DNA of 50,962 nucleotides from Ferruginibacter sp. (GCA_014377385.1 JACMPR010000378.1:1-50962), one strand, 5' to 3'; counted from the stretch's first letter, positions 27,366 through 36,942 are shown. A program made the numbers and translations. Notes: a model not told the origin generated them from the sequence alone.

Positions 27366-27379
27366 CATGGCTATACTTT
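27366..27379 (-). repeat. 14-base leader motif, copy 2 (padR leader)
   Basis: AAAGTATAGCCATG on the minus strand, 22 bases upstream of copy 1. The two form a tandem repeat in the padR leader, which contains a five-codon mini-frame (ATG AAT TTT AAA AAG TAA). Confidence 0.5.
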
Positions 27380-27436
27380 ATCAGGATTGGTTTAAGATTT
27401 TGTCCGGAACAAAGACTAATTTTCATCTTGATAACA

Positions 27437-27466
27437 CAAAGATATAAAATATTTAGTACTATGCAA
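27437..27466 (-). promoter_or_regulatory. Promoter of the padR operon
   Basis: On the minus strand TTG (27464-27466), 19 bases, then TATCTTTG (27437-27444). This is a good fit to the Bacteroidota promoter consensus. Transcription would start near 27430, giving a leader of about 85 bases. Confidence 0.6.
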
Positions 27467-27788
27467 CACATAATACCATTTATTTTAAGGTAGTAGGTTT
27501 TAAACAAGGGAAGCTTCCGCTGCAAATCTTTATTGACATTGACTTTGGGGAATTTAGTGCAACAAATATTTTATTTTTTTTAGGCTGGACGGTAATTTTA
27601 AGAAGATAAATGGTTATGAAATTAGGATGAATTAGCCTGGATTATGAGAATGTGCTGATCATATCAGGTTATAAATAGATGTTGGGGCTGTCTCCATTGT
27701 TAATATAAATGTAAGACGTCCGTTTTTATCAGGGGGAATGTAACGCTTAACGATTAGCAAAGTCCTAACCGTACTTAAACTTTATAGA

Positions 27789-28931
27789 ATGAAAAGATTA
27801 ATACCTTTCATACTTGCTCTGGCAGTTTTATCATCTTGCGGCAGCAGTAAAAATTACCTGGAAAGATCCGATGCTGATAAAGCATTACAGGATGCCGTTA
27901 AAAAACTTAATAAAAATAACTCTGATGAAAATGCCAGCCAGGCATTACCGGTTTTGTATCGGGCCATCACAGAAAATCACCTCGCAAAAATTAAGTCCTT
28001 TGAAACCTCGGAAGAGCTAAACCGGTGGGATAAAATAATAAATGAATACGAATATTTACAAAACGCCTATGAAGCGATAGTTAACTCTTCTGCTTCTTTC
28101 AAACTTGTTGATCCAAAAAGTTACAGCACAGCACTCCTTGAAACAAAACAGGCAGCAGCCGAAGCATATTATGTTTATGCAAATAGTTTTTATGATCAGC
28201 CGGGAAGGGAAAACGCAAAAAAAGCTTATACGAATTTCAAGAAATCCGAGAGATATATTCCTGGCTATAAGGATGCAAAATTAAATATGGACCGGGCTTA
28301 TGAACAGGGCATTGTAAATGTGGTGATAAACCCGGTAGAAGACAATTCCTTTTTCTTCAACAGCGGATGGGGAAACTCCGGCTATAATTACAGCAACGAA
28401 TATTTTCAGCAAACACTGGTAAGGGAATTAGGAAACAACAGCAACCGTTACCCGGCGAGGTTTTATACAGACTGGCAAGCAAGAAGAGATAATATAAAAC
28501 CAGATTGGGTGATTGATCTTCGCCTGGCAAATATGAATATCCCATATCCACTTACCAACAGTTATTCCCGAAACGTAAATGCACAGATTCAAACAGGCAC
28601 CGATACTTCTGGAAAAGCGATTTACAATACAGTTTATGCTACGTTGAATGTTACCAGGATGAGTTTTACCGCCAGAGCAGATATGGAAGTAAATATAAAG
28701 GACATTGCAACTGGTAAAAACGTCAGTTACCGGTCTTTCAGAGATGACTACAGGTGGGAGCAGGAAAAAGGAAGTTACACTGGTGACAGTCGTGCTTTAT
28801 CAAACCGTGACTGGCAGTTGATAAATAACAGCAGTTATTATGCTCCCCGAAAAGAAGATGTATTAAATGAACTTTACAGAAAAATTTATCCGCAAGTGAA
28901 AAATAATATCAGTTATGCGGTTGATTGGTAA
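27789..28931 (+). CDS. Lipoprotein of unknown function with helical repeat-like N-terminal half
   Basis: This 380-residue protein begins MKRLIPFILALAVLSSCGSS, a lipoprotein signal with the lipobox cysteine at residue 17. The N-terminal half is helical and alanine-rich, with pairs of helices that resemble tetratricopeptide repeats (ENAKKAYTNFKKSERYIPGY). The C-terminal half is beta-rich, with VNVVINPVEDNSFFFNSGW and MSFTARADMEVNIKDIATGK. It is likely anchored in the outer membrane. I do not recognise a named family with certainty. A hairpin at 29007-29031 may end the transcript. Confidence 0.8.
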   Translation: MKRLIPFILALAVLSSCGSSKNYLERSDADKALQDAVKKLNKNNSDENASQALPVLYRAITENHLAKIKSFETSEELNRWDKIINEYEYLQNAYEAIVNSSASFKLVDPKSYSTALLETKQAAAEAYYVYANSFYDQPGRENAKKAYTNFKKSERYIPGYKDAKLNMDRAYEQGIVNVVINPVEDNSFFFNSGWGNSGYNYSNEYFQQTLVRELGNNSNRYPARFYTDWQARRDNIKPDWVIDLRLANMNIPYPLTNSYSRNVNAQIQTGTDTSGKAIYNTVYATLNVTRMSFTARADMEVNIKDIATGKNVSYRSFRDDYRWEQEKGSYTGDSRALSNRDWQLINNSSYYAPRKEDVLNELYRKIYPQVKNNISYAVDW

Positions 28932-29006
28932 GCACTTACTTTCTTGCTGGAAAAAATACAACAACGGAAGCAATAGAGCTGGTTAGAATACAAGGTTGAT
29001 TGAGTG

Positions 29007-29031
29007 AAAACGCATTTCCTGAGGGCGTTTT
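29007..29031. terminator. Probable hairpin terminator after the lipoprotein gene
   Basis: AAAACGC (29007-29013) pairs with GCGTTTT (29025-29031) across an 11-base loop. The Ts of the second arm act as a short T-run for the plus strand. Confidence 0.5.
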
Positions 29032-29229
29032 GTTGAAATAAAAATACAATTACTTCAGCAAAATAACTTTGCGGAGCAATTGCAAGAAATTAATAAAATG
29101 CCTGGGAACAGTATGCCTGGTTGAGTAAAATATACGATTCAACGGAAATTTAGGCGAATGAAGGAGCTTCCAAAAAAAATGGGGAGCAGGCGAATAGGTT
29201 TAAAGAAATAGTTATTTAAAAAACTGCTG

Positions 29230-31350
29230 CTATCTAAACAACACATACACCGCCCAGCTCATAAAATAAGCCAGTCCCGTCATGTACAGCAGTTGAATAA
29301 TGGGCCATTTCCAGCTACGTGTTTCTCGTTTCACTACCGCGATGGTACTCATACACTGCATGGCCAGCACATAAAAAACAAGCAGGGAAAGTCCCGTGGC
29401 CAGTGTGTAAACCTTGGTACCATCCTGCCTTAAAGCCATACTCATTTTCTGACGAAGGGTTGAATTGTTCTCATCTATATCTTCCCCAACACTGTATAAA
29501 GTTGCCATGGTGCCCACAAAAACTTCCCGTGCAGCAAATGATGTCACCAATGCGATGCCTATTTTCCAGTCATACCCCAGCGGTGTGATCACGGGCTCAA
29601 TTGCTTTTCCTATTGTGCCTGCGAAAGAAGCCTGCAGTAAAGCAGCCTTTTTCATTTTTATTAATTGAAGTTTTTTTGTTGTATCCTGCTGAATCATCGC
29701 ATCATACTGCCGCGATACGGCCTTCATTTTTTGTGGTGGGCCATAGCTGCTGAGTGCCCATAATAAGAGGCTAATTACCATGATCACTTTACCTGCTTCA
29801 AACACAAATATTTTTGCTTTTTCAATCATAGTATAAAGCACATTCTTCCATCGGGGGCTCCGGTAAACTGGTAATTCCAGAATAAAATAACTTCGTTCAG
29901 TTGATTTTATAAACCATTTCATCACCCAGGCTACTACCAGTGCCATCACTGTACCTAACAGGTATAAACCCATCATAACCAGGCCCTGCAGGCTTAAAAA
30001 ACCAACATATAATTTAGAGGGTATAACAAGTGCAATTAAAATGGTATACACGGGCAACCTGGCACTACAGCTCATCAATGGAGTGATCATGATGGTGAGC
30101 AACCGCTCTTTTTTATTTTCAATATTTCGGGCGCTCATGATAGCTGGCACAGCACAAGCCAACCCACTAATCATGGGCATCACACTTTTTCCGTTCAGCC
30201 CAACTTTTCGCATAAGCTTGTCCGTCAAAAAACTGATCCTTGCCATATACCCCGTATCTTCCAGCAAGGTTATCAATCCAAAAAGGATCATGATCTGTGG
30301 CACAAAAAGCATGATGCCACTCAATCCTGCTACAAAACCATTTATCAGGAGGTCGCTGAACCAGCCGCTGGATAATGAGTTTGACAACCATCCCGCCAAA
30401 GCACCAAAACTCCATTCAATGGCATCCATCGGATACTTAGCTACCCAAAATATGCTTTGGAACAGGATAAATAAAACCAGCAGCAGAATCAGGTAACCCC
30501 AGGTGCGGTGAAGAAGCAGATTATCTAATTTTTCTGTAAAGAGGGTTTTCTGCAAAGGATCGTTTTCAATAACCGTTTGCTGCATGATGTGTTTTATACG
30601 ACCATACCGCTGCATGATTTCCTCCGCCTGGATCCTGGTTGGATTGAATTGATGGCGCTTCTCTATATCTTCAATTTCTATTTGTAGCGAAGCGGCCAGG
30701 ATAAAATGTTCGTGGTTTATCAGATAATGAATTGATGTATAATTACTGATATTAGGGAACAGTTGTTTTACTGCACCCGTAGCCGCGGGCGCCAGGGATT
30801 CAGCATCAATAAAATCTCTTACCGGAATCTGCTGGAGGTTTTCTGCAGATAATTCAAGCGCCTTTTTTAAGGCACCTATCCCTTTATTTTTCCTGGGATT
30901 AACTGTTACAATTGGTACACCCAATTCCCTTTCCAGTCCGGGTATATCTATCTGTGTTCCCTTTTGCTTCGCAAGGTCCATCATTGTGAAAGCTACAACA
31001 ACAGGAATCTTCAGATCAATTATCTGTGAACAGAATAATAAATTGCGTTTAAGATTACTGGCATCTGCTACCAGTAGGATCATGTCGGGCTTTACCGTGT
31101 CATCCTGTTGCAACAATACTTTATAGGAAACCCATTCGTCTGCCCGTTTTGGATAAAGGCTGTAAGTGCCCGGCAGGTCAATAAAGTTGGCAGTAAGGTT
31201 TTCAGAGATCCTGCTGATACCGGTTTTTTTATCGACTGTAACACCCGGAAAATTTCCTACTTTTTGATTGAGCCCGGTAAGTACATTAAAAAGAGAGCTT
31301 TTACCGCTATTGGGATTTCCTACTAATGCTATATTTATTCTTTTGCTCAC
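29230..31350 (-). CDS. feoB: Ferrous iron transport protein B
   Basis: This protein has an N-terminal G-domain followed by a polytopic membrane domain. G1 is GNPNSGKSS, G3 DLPGTY and G4 TMMD rather than the usual NxxD. The membrane part has the Cys-containing gate motif SCSARLPVY and another near the C-terminus. It imports Fe(II). No ATG is available at the N-terminus. The GTG at 31350 gives VSKRINIALVGNPNSGKSS, typical of FeoB. A TTG at 31383 would add 11 residues. No FeoA gene is visible on either side. Confidence 0.95.
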   Translation of the reverse strand: MSKRINIALVGNPNSGKSSLFNVLTGLNQKVGNFPGVTVDKKTGISRISENLTANFIDLPGTYSLYPKRADEWVSYKVLLQQDDTVKPDMILLVADASNLKRNLLFCSQIIDLKIPVVVAFTMMDLAKQKGTQIDIPGLERELGVPIVTVNPRKNKGIGALKKALELSAENLQQIPVRDFIDAESLAPAATGAVKQLFPNISNYTSIHYLINHEHFILAASLQIEIEDIEKRHQFNPTRIQAEEIMQRYGRIKHIMQQTVIENDPLQKTLFTEKLDNLLLHRTWGYLILLLVLFILFQSIFWVAKYPMDAIEWSFGALAGWLSNSLSSGWFSDLLINGFVAGLSGIMLFVPQIMILFGLITLLEDTGYMARISFLTDKLMRKVGLNGKSVMPMISGLACAVPAIMSARNIENKKERLLTIMITPLMSCSARLPVYTILIALVIPSKLYVGFLSLQGLVMMGLYLLGTVMALVVAWVMKWFIKSTERSYFILELPVYRSPRWKNVLYTMIEKAKIFVFEAGKVIMVISLLLWALSSYGPPQKMKAVSRQYDAMIQQDTTKKLQLIKMKKAALLQASFAGTIGKAIEPVITPLGYDWKIGIALVTSFAAREVFVGTMATLYSVGEDIDENNSTLRQKMSMALRQDGTKVYTLATGLSLLVFYVLAMQCMSTIAVVKRETRSWKWPIIQLLYMTGLAYFMSWAVYVLFR

Positions 31351-31454
31351 CGATGTATATAACAATTTTTTGGGTATTTGCAAAAATAGCCTAAGCGGGA
31401 TTCAATTCTTTACGAATTAAAGAAAGATACATGCCGTATCGGGAACATAAAATA

Positions 31455-31485
31455 TTGCTTTAACATAGATGGTTGTTTAACTTTG
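31455..31485 (+). promoter_or_regulatory. Promoter of the M28 peptidase gene
   Basis: TTG (31455-31457), 20 bases, TAACTTTG (31478-31485), matching the Bacteroidota promoter pattern. Transcription would start near 31492, giving a leader of about 14 bases to the ATG at 31506. Confidence 0.6.
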
Positions 31486-31505
31486 CCGTCGATAATTTTA
31501 ATTAA

Positions 31506-33107
31506 ATGAAATATATCTCACTGCTATTTGTGTTATTTGCCCGGTCCCTATTTGCACAAGTGCCCGACAAAGACGATAGTAAAACACTGGAAGAAATAAA
31601 AAAAATAGTGCGTTACCTGGCAGCTGATAAACTGGAAGGACGACGTACGGGCACCGCTGGCGAAAAGCTGGCTTATGAATTTATTACGGATAAGTTCAAG
31701 AGCGCAGGTTTAACAACGGTAGGATTGAATAGAAGTTTTATCCAGGAATTTGAAGTAAAAGACGGACGGGAAATAAAACAAGAAACTGTTTTGTATGTAC
31801 ACGGTAAGCCTGCAAAAATTAATGTAGATTATTTTCCATTGGCATTTTCAGGAAATATTACTGCTTTAAAGTTTTCGGATGAGTCACAGAGCGGATTAAC
31901 ATATTACGATCTTCACGATGTACTGGAAATTAACAAGACCAATCCACATTTTGATCTGAAAGAAAATATTTATACCGCGGCTAAAAAAGCAGAAACTGAT
32001 AGAGGAACTCTTTTTGTGATCTATAATTCCTCGAACATTAAAGATGACTTCAGGTTCGATGCAAAAGACAAGAGTGAGCGTTTAAAAATTCCGGTTATTT
32101 TCATCACAGATAAATCAACTTTTACCGGCGGAGGAATTTTAACCATTGACATCGCAGAAAAAATAAAGTACGGACACAATGTGGTTGGGTACATTGATAA
32201 CAATGCGGCTTCAACAATAATATTAGGTGCACATTATGATCATCTTGGTTATGGAGAAGATCATAATTCTTTATACAGTGGCAGCACGCCCATGATACAC
32301 AATGGTGCTGATGACAATGCCAGCGGCGTATCTGCCTTAATTTTATTGGGCAAATGGCTGAAAAATTCCGTTTTAAAAAAATATAATTATGCCTTCGTTG
32401 CTTTTTCCGGCGAAGAACTGGGCCTGTATGGTTCCAAATATTTTACAGAGCACAGCCCGATTGACTTTAAAACGGTGAACTATATGCTCAATATGGATAT
32501 GGTGGGCAGGCTAAATGATAGCACACATGCAATAACTATCGGAGGCTATGGTACATCTCCCACCTGGGGAGCACTGATAAAAAAAGACGATGATTATTTT
32601 AAATTGAAACTAGACAGCAGCGGCACCGGCCCAAGTGACCATACCTCTTTCTACAAAAAAGAGATTCCGGTACTTTTTTTCTTTACGGGCGCACACAGTG
32701 ATTATCATAAACCAACGGACGATGCTGATAAGATAAATTTTGCAGGCGAACTGGCAATTATAAAATACATCTGGAAACTATTAATCGCCACCGATCAAAC
32801 GGGGAAATTGTCTTTTACAAAAACAAGAGATGCGACGATCGGCAGAAGCAGCTTCAGGGTTACTTTAGGTATTATGCCGGATTATTCTTTCGACGGTAAT
32901 GGCGTAAGAGTGGATGGCGTAAGTGAAAACAGGCCAGCCCAGAAAGCTGGTATTAAAACAGGCGATGTAATTTACCAGTTGGGTGAGCATCCTTTTAATG
33001 ATGTGGAAACCTACATGCAAACTTTAAATAAATTTAATAAAGGGGATGCAACAAAAGTGAAATTAAAAAGGGGTACCGAAGAAATGGAAATGGAGATCGT
33101 ATTTTAA
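31506..33107 (+). CDS. Exported M28 zinc aminopeptidase with C-terminal PDZ domain
   Basis: This 533-residue protein has a signal peptide (MKYISLLFVLFARSLFAQ) and an M28 peptidase core. Zinc and catalytic motifs in order are GAHYDHLGYG, NGADDNASG, FSGEELGLYGS, MDMVGRL and the final DYHKPTDDADKI. An insert of about 120 residues before the core is probably a PA-type domain. The last 90 residues are a PDZ domain (RPAQKAGIKTGDVIYQLGE). It is likely a periplasmic aminopeptidase that trims peptides. It is monocistronic, with a clear promoter just upstream. Confidence 0.93.
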   Translation: MKYISLLFVLFARSLFAQVPDKDDSKTLEEIKKIVRYLAADKLEGRRTGTAGEKLAYEFITDKFKSAGLTTVGLNRSFIQEFEVKDGREIKQETVLYVHGKPAKINVDYFPLAFSGNITALKFSDESQSGLTYYDLHDVLEINKTNPHFDLKENIYTAAKKAETDRGTLFVIYNSSNIKDDFRFDAKDKSERLKIPVIFITDKSTFTGGGILTIDIAEKIKYGHNVVGYIDNNAASTIILGAHYDHLGYGEDHNSLYSGSTPMIHNGADDNASGVSALILLGKWLKNSVLKKYNYAFVAFSGEELGLYGSKYFTEHSPIDFKTVNYMLNMDMVGRLNDSTHAITIGGYGTSPTWGALIKKDDDYFKLKLDSSGTGPSDHTSFYKKEIPVLFFFTGAHSDYHKPTDDADKINFAGELAIIKYIWKLLIATDQTGKLSFTKTRDATIGRSSFRVTLGIMPDYSFDGNGVRVDGVSENRPAQKAGIKTGDVIYQLGEHPFNDVETYMQTLNKFNKGDATKVKLKRGTEEMEMEIVF

Positions 33108-33214
33108 AACGAATTGTTTTAACAGGAAACCGGCGGAAAAATCCTTTCCTGGTATTTTACCATTTTCCCAACTTTAATACCATTCCTTATCTTTTCAGCG
33201 GCAAGTACCAAATT

Positions 33215-33649
33215 ATGAAATTAAAAATAGACAACGAAACCCTCGCTGAAGAATTTTTTGAATGCACTCATCTATTTGGTATTGTTGCACCGGTTAAGGA
33301 TTACCAGTTTACCTGGCATATAAACGAACGCCTGGGATTTAAATTCCGCATCAATAACGGGCTGGAAATTCAACTAAGAAAAAAGGAGCGCAATTATTTC
33401 TTTTCGATTTATGAATATGAAGTGCCGGGCTGCTGCCTGGTTCACTACCTGTACCACAATCAATATGATGGAGAGTACCTGCTGCCGGAGTTTAAACACC
33501 TGGATTTTTTATGGCTGGTGAAAGGAGAGTCTGTCAGTATTGATGAGTTGACCCTATTACAACAATCAATTAAATTATTGCCTTCTGTTCAATTAGTAAA
33601 TGAAATGACGCATGAGAAAATTAAGAACAAGCAGCACCTGATCTTTTAA
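33215..33649 (+). CDS. IPExxxVDY-type small protein
   Basis: This 144-residue protein resembles the IPExxxVDY family of Bacteroidota. The signature region here reads LLPEFKHLDFLWLVKGE. The rest is a small alpha/beta protein with a FFECTHLFGIVAPVKDY N-terminal stretch. Its function is unknown. It is probably cytosolic, since no signal peptide is seen. It lies 107 bases after the M28 gene and converges with selD. Confidence 0.8.
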   Translation: MKLKIDNETLAEEFFECTHLFGIVAPVKDYQFTWHINERLGFKFRINNGLEIQLRKKERNYFFSIYEYEVPGCCLVHYLYHNQYDGEYLLPEFKHLDFLWLVKGESVSIDELTLLQQSIKLLPSVQLVNEMTHEKIKNKQHLIF

Positions 33650-33701
33650 AGATTTTAATTAAATTCAGCACAACAAGCTGTGTGCATTTACTAACAACAT
33701 T

Positions 33702-34781
33702 TCAGATCTTTACCTCTATCAGTTTTTCTTTCTTCTCTGTAAATCTTCCTACGGGCTCTATAAAATTGCTCAACCCTTTTAAAGTTAGTAATTTTTGTAT
33801 ATCATCTACAGCTGAAGCTTTGACACTAAAAAGCAAGCCACCGTTCGTTTGTGGATCCGGTAAAAGACTGAAAGCTTCCATCACATTTACGCCCTTTTCA
33901 AAACTAACTTTTGCGCTATAACTGTTCCAGTTTCTGAAAGTAGCGTCTGGTACGATTCTTTGCGCCAGGTATTCCTTTACACCGGCAGCTACAGGTAACT
34001 GTGAGTAATACAATTCAGCTGAAAGCCCAGCACCTTCTGCCATTTCAATCAGGTGTCCGAGTATCCCAAATCCTGTCACGTCTGTCACTGCAGTTACTTC
34101 CTGTATTTTCCCTAATGTCTCTCCCAATGTGTTCAGTGATGTCATCTGATGAATCATTTCCGAACGGTGTTCTTCCCTGAGCAATCCTCTTTTTTGTGCG
34201 GTTGATAAAATTCCGGCCCCAAGTGGTTTGGTTAAAAAAATAATATCTCCTTCGCCTGCTGTATTATTTTTTTTCAGGTGTTGAATTTCCACCAGGCCAG
34301 TAACTGCCAGACCAAATATGGGTTCTGCACTATCAATGCTATGTCCGCCAGCCAATGGAATGCCGGCTTCTGCACAAATTTTGCGTGCCCCATCCAATAC
34401 CTGTTGCGCCAGGGAAGCCGGTAGTTTTTCAACCGGCCAGCCAAGTATGGCCACTGCTAATAAAGGCCTTCCGCCCATCGCATATACATCACTGATAGCA
34501 TTGGCCGAAGCAATCCTTCCAAAGTCGAATGCATCATCAACAACGGGCATAAAAAAATCTGTAGTGGAAATAATAGCCTGGCCATTACCGATATCATATA
34601 CAGCAGCGTCATCTTTGCTGGCATTACCTACCAGTAAATTTTTATGCTTGGGAATAGCGAGGCCCGTTTGTAAAATTACTTCCAGCACATTTGGCGCGAT
34701 CTTGCAACCACATCCTGCGCCCCTGGAATATTGTGTGAGTTTTATGGATTCACCTGCTTCGATTATATTTTCTGCTGACAT
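33702..34781 (-). CDS. selD: Selenide, water dikinase (selenophosphate synthetase)
   Basis: This 359-residue protein is SelD. The catalytic N-terminus reads YSRGAGCGCKIAP, with C24 and K27 equivalent to E. coli C17 and K20. The catalytic residue is Cys, not selenocysteine. Further motifs are DDAAVYDIGNG, STTDFF and GGHSIDSAEP. It makes selenophosphate from selenide and ATP. Its start overlaps the stop of the exported protein by one base (TAATG). The gene two places upstream is selU, so the product is most likely used for 2-selenouridine in tRNA. Confidence 0.96.
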   Translation of the reverse strand: MSAENIIEAGESIKLTQYSRGAGCGCKIAPNVLEVILQTGLAIPKHKNLLVGNASKDDAAVYDIGNGQAIISTTDFFMPVVDDAFDFGRIASANAISDVYAMGGRPLLAVAILGWPVEKLPASLAQQVLDGARKICAEAGIPLAGGHSIDSAEPIFGLAVTGLVEIQHLKKNNTAGEGDIIFLTKPLGAGILSTAQKRGLLREEHRSEMIHQMTSLNTLGETLGKIQEVTAVTDVTGFGILGHLIEMAEGAGLSAELYYSQLPVAAGVKEYLAQRIVPDATFRNWNSYSAKVSFEKGVNVMEAFSLLPDPQTNGGLLFSVKASAVDDIQKLLTLKGLSNFIEPVGRFTEKKEKLIEVKI

Positions 34782-35893
34782 TATTTTTTTCTTCTTTTTA
34801 AAATGACTGCGGCGTTTCTTTGAAGGTCACCGCTAAACCTTATTTCATAAGTATCTCTTCCGTCACGCACCACTAACAGTCCCGAATTGGGCGGCAATGT
34901 ACCCAGGTTTTCTGCATACATCACTAATTCAACGCTATCCATTTCAGCCGGGATATAAATAGTTTTACGGATGGCGTTTGTACTTAACCGTTGTTTTGCC
35001 ATTAGAACAATCCCATTCATTAAAACACTCACCGTATCACCGTCAACCTCACCGTTATCATATAAAGAAAGTTCCAGGCTGTCGGTTTTAAAAAACATGG
35101 TTTCCTGCAGAACGTTTTTTCTGGTGAGTACTTCTGCAGCGGGTACAGCATTTTTAGCGATCGGTGACTGCGGTGCTTCTATCGCAGCTTTTGCCGTGGG
35201 TTCCTGTTTAGATTCAGCTATGGGTTTTATTTCAACCTTTTTTTTATCAGGTGCCTTTATGGCAATTTCTTTAACCCCGGATTTTGTAGCTGCCGAAGAA
35301 ATTACCGCTGGAGCGGCTTTGTTTAATATTTTATCTTCTTCCTGTTTTGTGAGCGCAATTTCCTTTGCAACGAACGAAAGTTTTTCATCCAGTTTAAGCT
35401 CTTGCAAATGTGCCATCAGGTCTGAATATTTTCTGAAATCATTTTTTCTTTGCAGCTTTACATTACCGGTGGCGGGCGCAAATTGTTTTGTACGGTTGGT
35501 GCTAAAGATACCGGACAAGACTAATATACTATCCTGGAGTTGAAGTGTAAGAACATGTAGTCTTCTTACGCCTTTCGGCGGACTTTCCGGGTAATTGTAC
35601 GCAATGATATCAACATCTTCAATAATTATTTTTCCGGCGGTTCTTTTGATCTTTACTTTTTTTACTACGAAATAATCTTTATCATTATACCAGGTATGGC
35701 TAAAGCCGCTCAGCTTTCCCTTTTCTTCACTTATTCCAATCTCGTATTTATAATCCTGCCGCGTACTATCATTATATAAAGTCCCTTTCCAAAGGCCGGT
35801 TATATCGATGTCATCCATAGGTTTTGACTGTGCGAATATTTGTAAAGGAAAAAAAGCGACCAGGGAAATAATTAAGCATTTGACGTGACGCAT
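34781..35893 (-). CDS. Exported protein of unknown function inside the selU-selD operon
   Basis: This 370-residue protein has a signal peptide (VKCLIISLVAFFPLQIFAQ). The N-terminal domain, residues about 25-155, is beta-rich (ITGLWKGTLYND; GFSHTWYNDKDYF) and looks like a small barrel. A disordered Ala/Lys/Pro-rich linker follows at about 190-250. The C-terminal domain of about 110 residues begins near MFFKTDSLELSLYDNGEVDG and includes LVMYAENLGTLPPNSGLLVV, a pattern I associate with exported Bacteroidota proteins of unknown role. The gene overlaps selU by 22 bases and selD by one base, so it is translationally coupled to both. No link to selenium is known to me. Confidence 0.85.
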   Translation of the reverse strand: MRHVKCLIISLVAFFPLQIFAQSKPMDDIDITGLWKGTLYNDSTRQDYKYEIGISEEKGKLSGFSHTWYNDKDYFVVKKVKIKRTAGKIIIEDVDIIAYNYPESPPKGVRRLHVLTLQLQDSILVLSGIFSTNRTKQFAPATGNVKLQRKNDFRKYSDLMAHLQELKLDEKLSFVAKEIALTKQEEDKILNKAAPAVISSAATKSGVKEIAIKAPDKKKVEIKPIAESKQEPTAKAAIEAPQSPIAKNAVPAAEVLTRKNVLQETMFFKTDSLELSLYDNGEVDGDTVSVLMNGIVLMAKQRLSTNAIRKTIYIPAEMDSVELVMYAENLGTLPPNSGLLVVRDGRDTYEIRFSGDLQRNAAVILKRRKK

Positions 35894-36942
35894 GACAGTA
35901 GTTTATCAGTGTTTGAAATGGGTTCCACCGTGGGGCAGCTAATTTTAGTAAGAAGTAGGTGCAGGTTATCTCTTTTTTGCAGGCTTTTACCATAAGATTT
36001 ATCATAATATTTCAGTAATATTTCAAAGCATGCCCTGTAATTGTTTTCTATTAAGAATCCTATAGCGGTTTTCGTTTCCAATGGACCCAATCTTTTCTGT
36101 ATGCGAATGATTGCATTTACAAGTTTCTGCTTTTCAATAGAGCCGTATTCAGTTGTGATGAAGTGAAGGCGTTCTTCAAACGGTATCTCTAAGAAGGAAA
36201 CGGGTTTGGTTCGCATGGTTTTCCAAAAATTGTTGGGGATGTTCATCAATCCTATTCGCTGGCTTTCGTCCTCGATCCATATAGTATTTCCGCAGGTTTC
36301 TCCTTGCTGCAGTTGTTCCGACAAAAGATTTTCAAACATTTCCTGTGTTGGCTGTTTACCCATATCGCCAAAAGCAGACCCCTTGTGGTTGGCAAGTCCT
36401 TCAAGGTCTATTGTTGCCTGGCCTTTTTTTTGCATTTCCTTCAATAATCCTGTTTTACCGCTTCCTGTGTAACCCCCGATAATAACTAAGTTATATTCCT
36501 TTTCAAATTGAGCTAATACCCAATTTCGATAAGCCTTGTATCCACCCACTAAAGTATACACATCAAAACCATAAAGGTCTAATAACCATGCAACACCTGA
36601 ACTACGCATCCCACCTCTCCAGCAGTGAACGAGAATAGAAGAATTTTGAATTCCATTACCATGTATACCCGTTGCGTAATTCGTAATAATCTTTTCCGCT
36701 TCGTCTACCATCTCTTTCATCTTCACGCCAAAAAAACCGAGACCCAATTTAATAGCAACCTGTTTCCCTTGTTGCTTATATGCGGTGCCTACAATTTTTC
36801 TTTCATCATCCGAAAATAAGGGAAGTGAATATGCTCCTGGAATATGCGCATGGTTGAACTCACCGGGACTACGTACATCCAATGTAGGATATCGCTTAAT
36901 GAGCGCAAGAAATTCCTGTATGTTGATTTTTTTTATAGACAC
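35872..36942 (-). CDS. selU: tRNA 2-selenouridine synthase
   Basis: This 356-residue protein (also called MnmH/YbbB) has an N-terminal rhodanese domain ending in the catalytic LVHCWRGGMRSS and a P-loop domain (GGYTGSGKT, about residues 155-163). It replaces sulfur of 2-thiouridine at the wobble position of certain tRNAs with selenium from selenophosphate. It is the first gene of an overlapping three-gene unit that ends with selD. No SelA or SelB is in the window, which suggests selenium is used at least for tRNA. Confidence 0.95.
   Translation of the reverse strand: MSIKKINIQEFLALIKRYPTLDVRSPGEFNHAHIPGAYSLPLFSDDERKIVGTAYKQQGKQVAIKLGLGFFGVKMKEMVDEAEKIITNYATGIHGNGIQNSSILVHCWRGGMRSSGVAWLLDLYGFDVYTLVGGYKAYRNWVLAQFEKEYNLVIIGGYTGSGKTGLLKEMQKKGQATIDLEGLANHKGSAFGDMGKQPTQEMFENLLSEQLQQGETCGNTIWIEDESQRIGLMNIPNNFWKTMRTKPVSFLEIPFEERLHFITTEYGSIEKQKLVNAIIRIQKRLGPLETKTAIGFLIENNYRACFEILLKYYDKSYGKSLQKRDNLHLLLTKISCPTVEPISNTDKLLSCVTSNA

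Larger units (their letters stand above)
27347..27788. other. Intergenic region between padR and the lipoprotein gene
   Basis: About 440 bases between divergent genes. The left part holds the padR promoter and leader repeats. The remainder (about 27470-27788) is AT-rich and shows no gene or clear hairpin. I see no well-placed -7 box for the lipoprotein gene. Confidence 0.5.
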
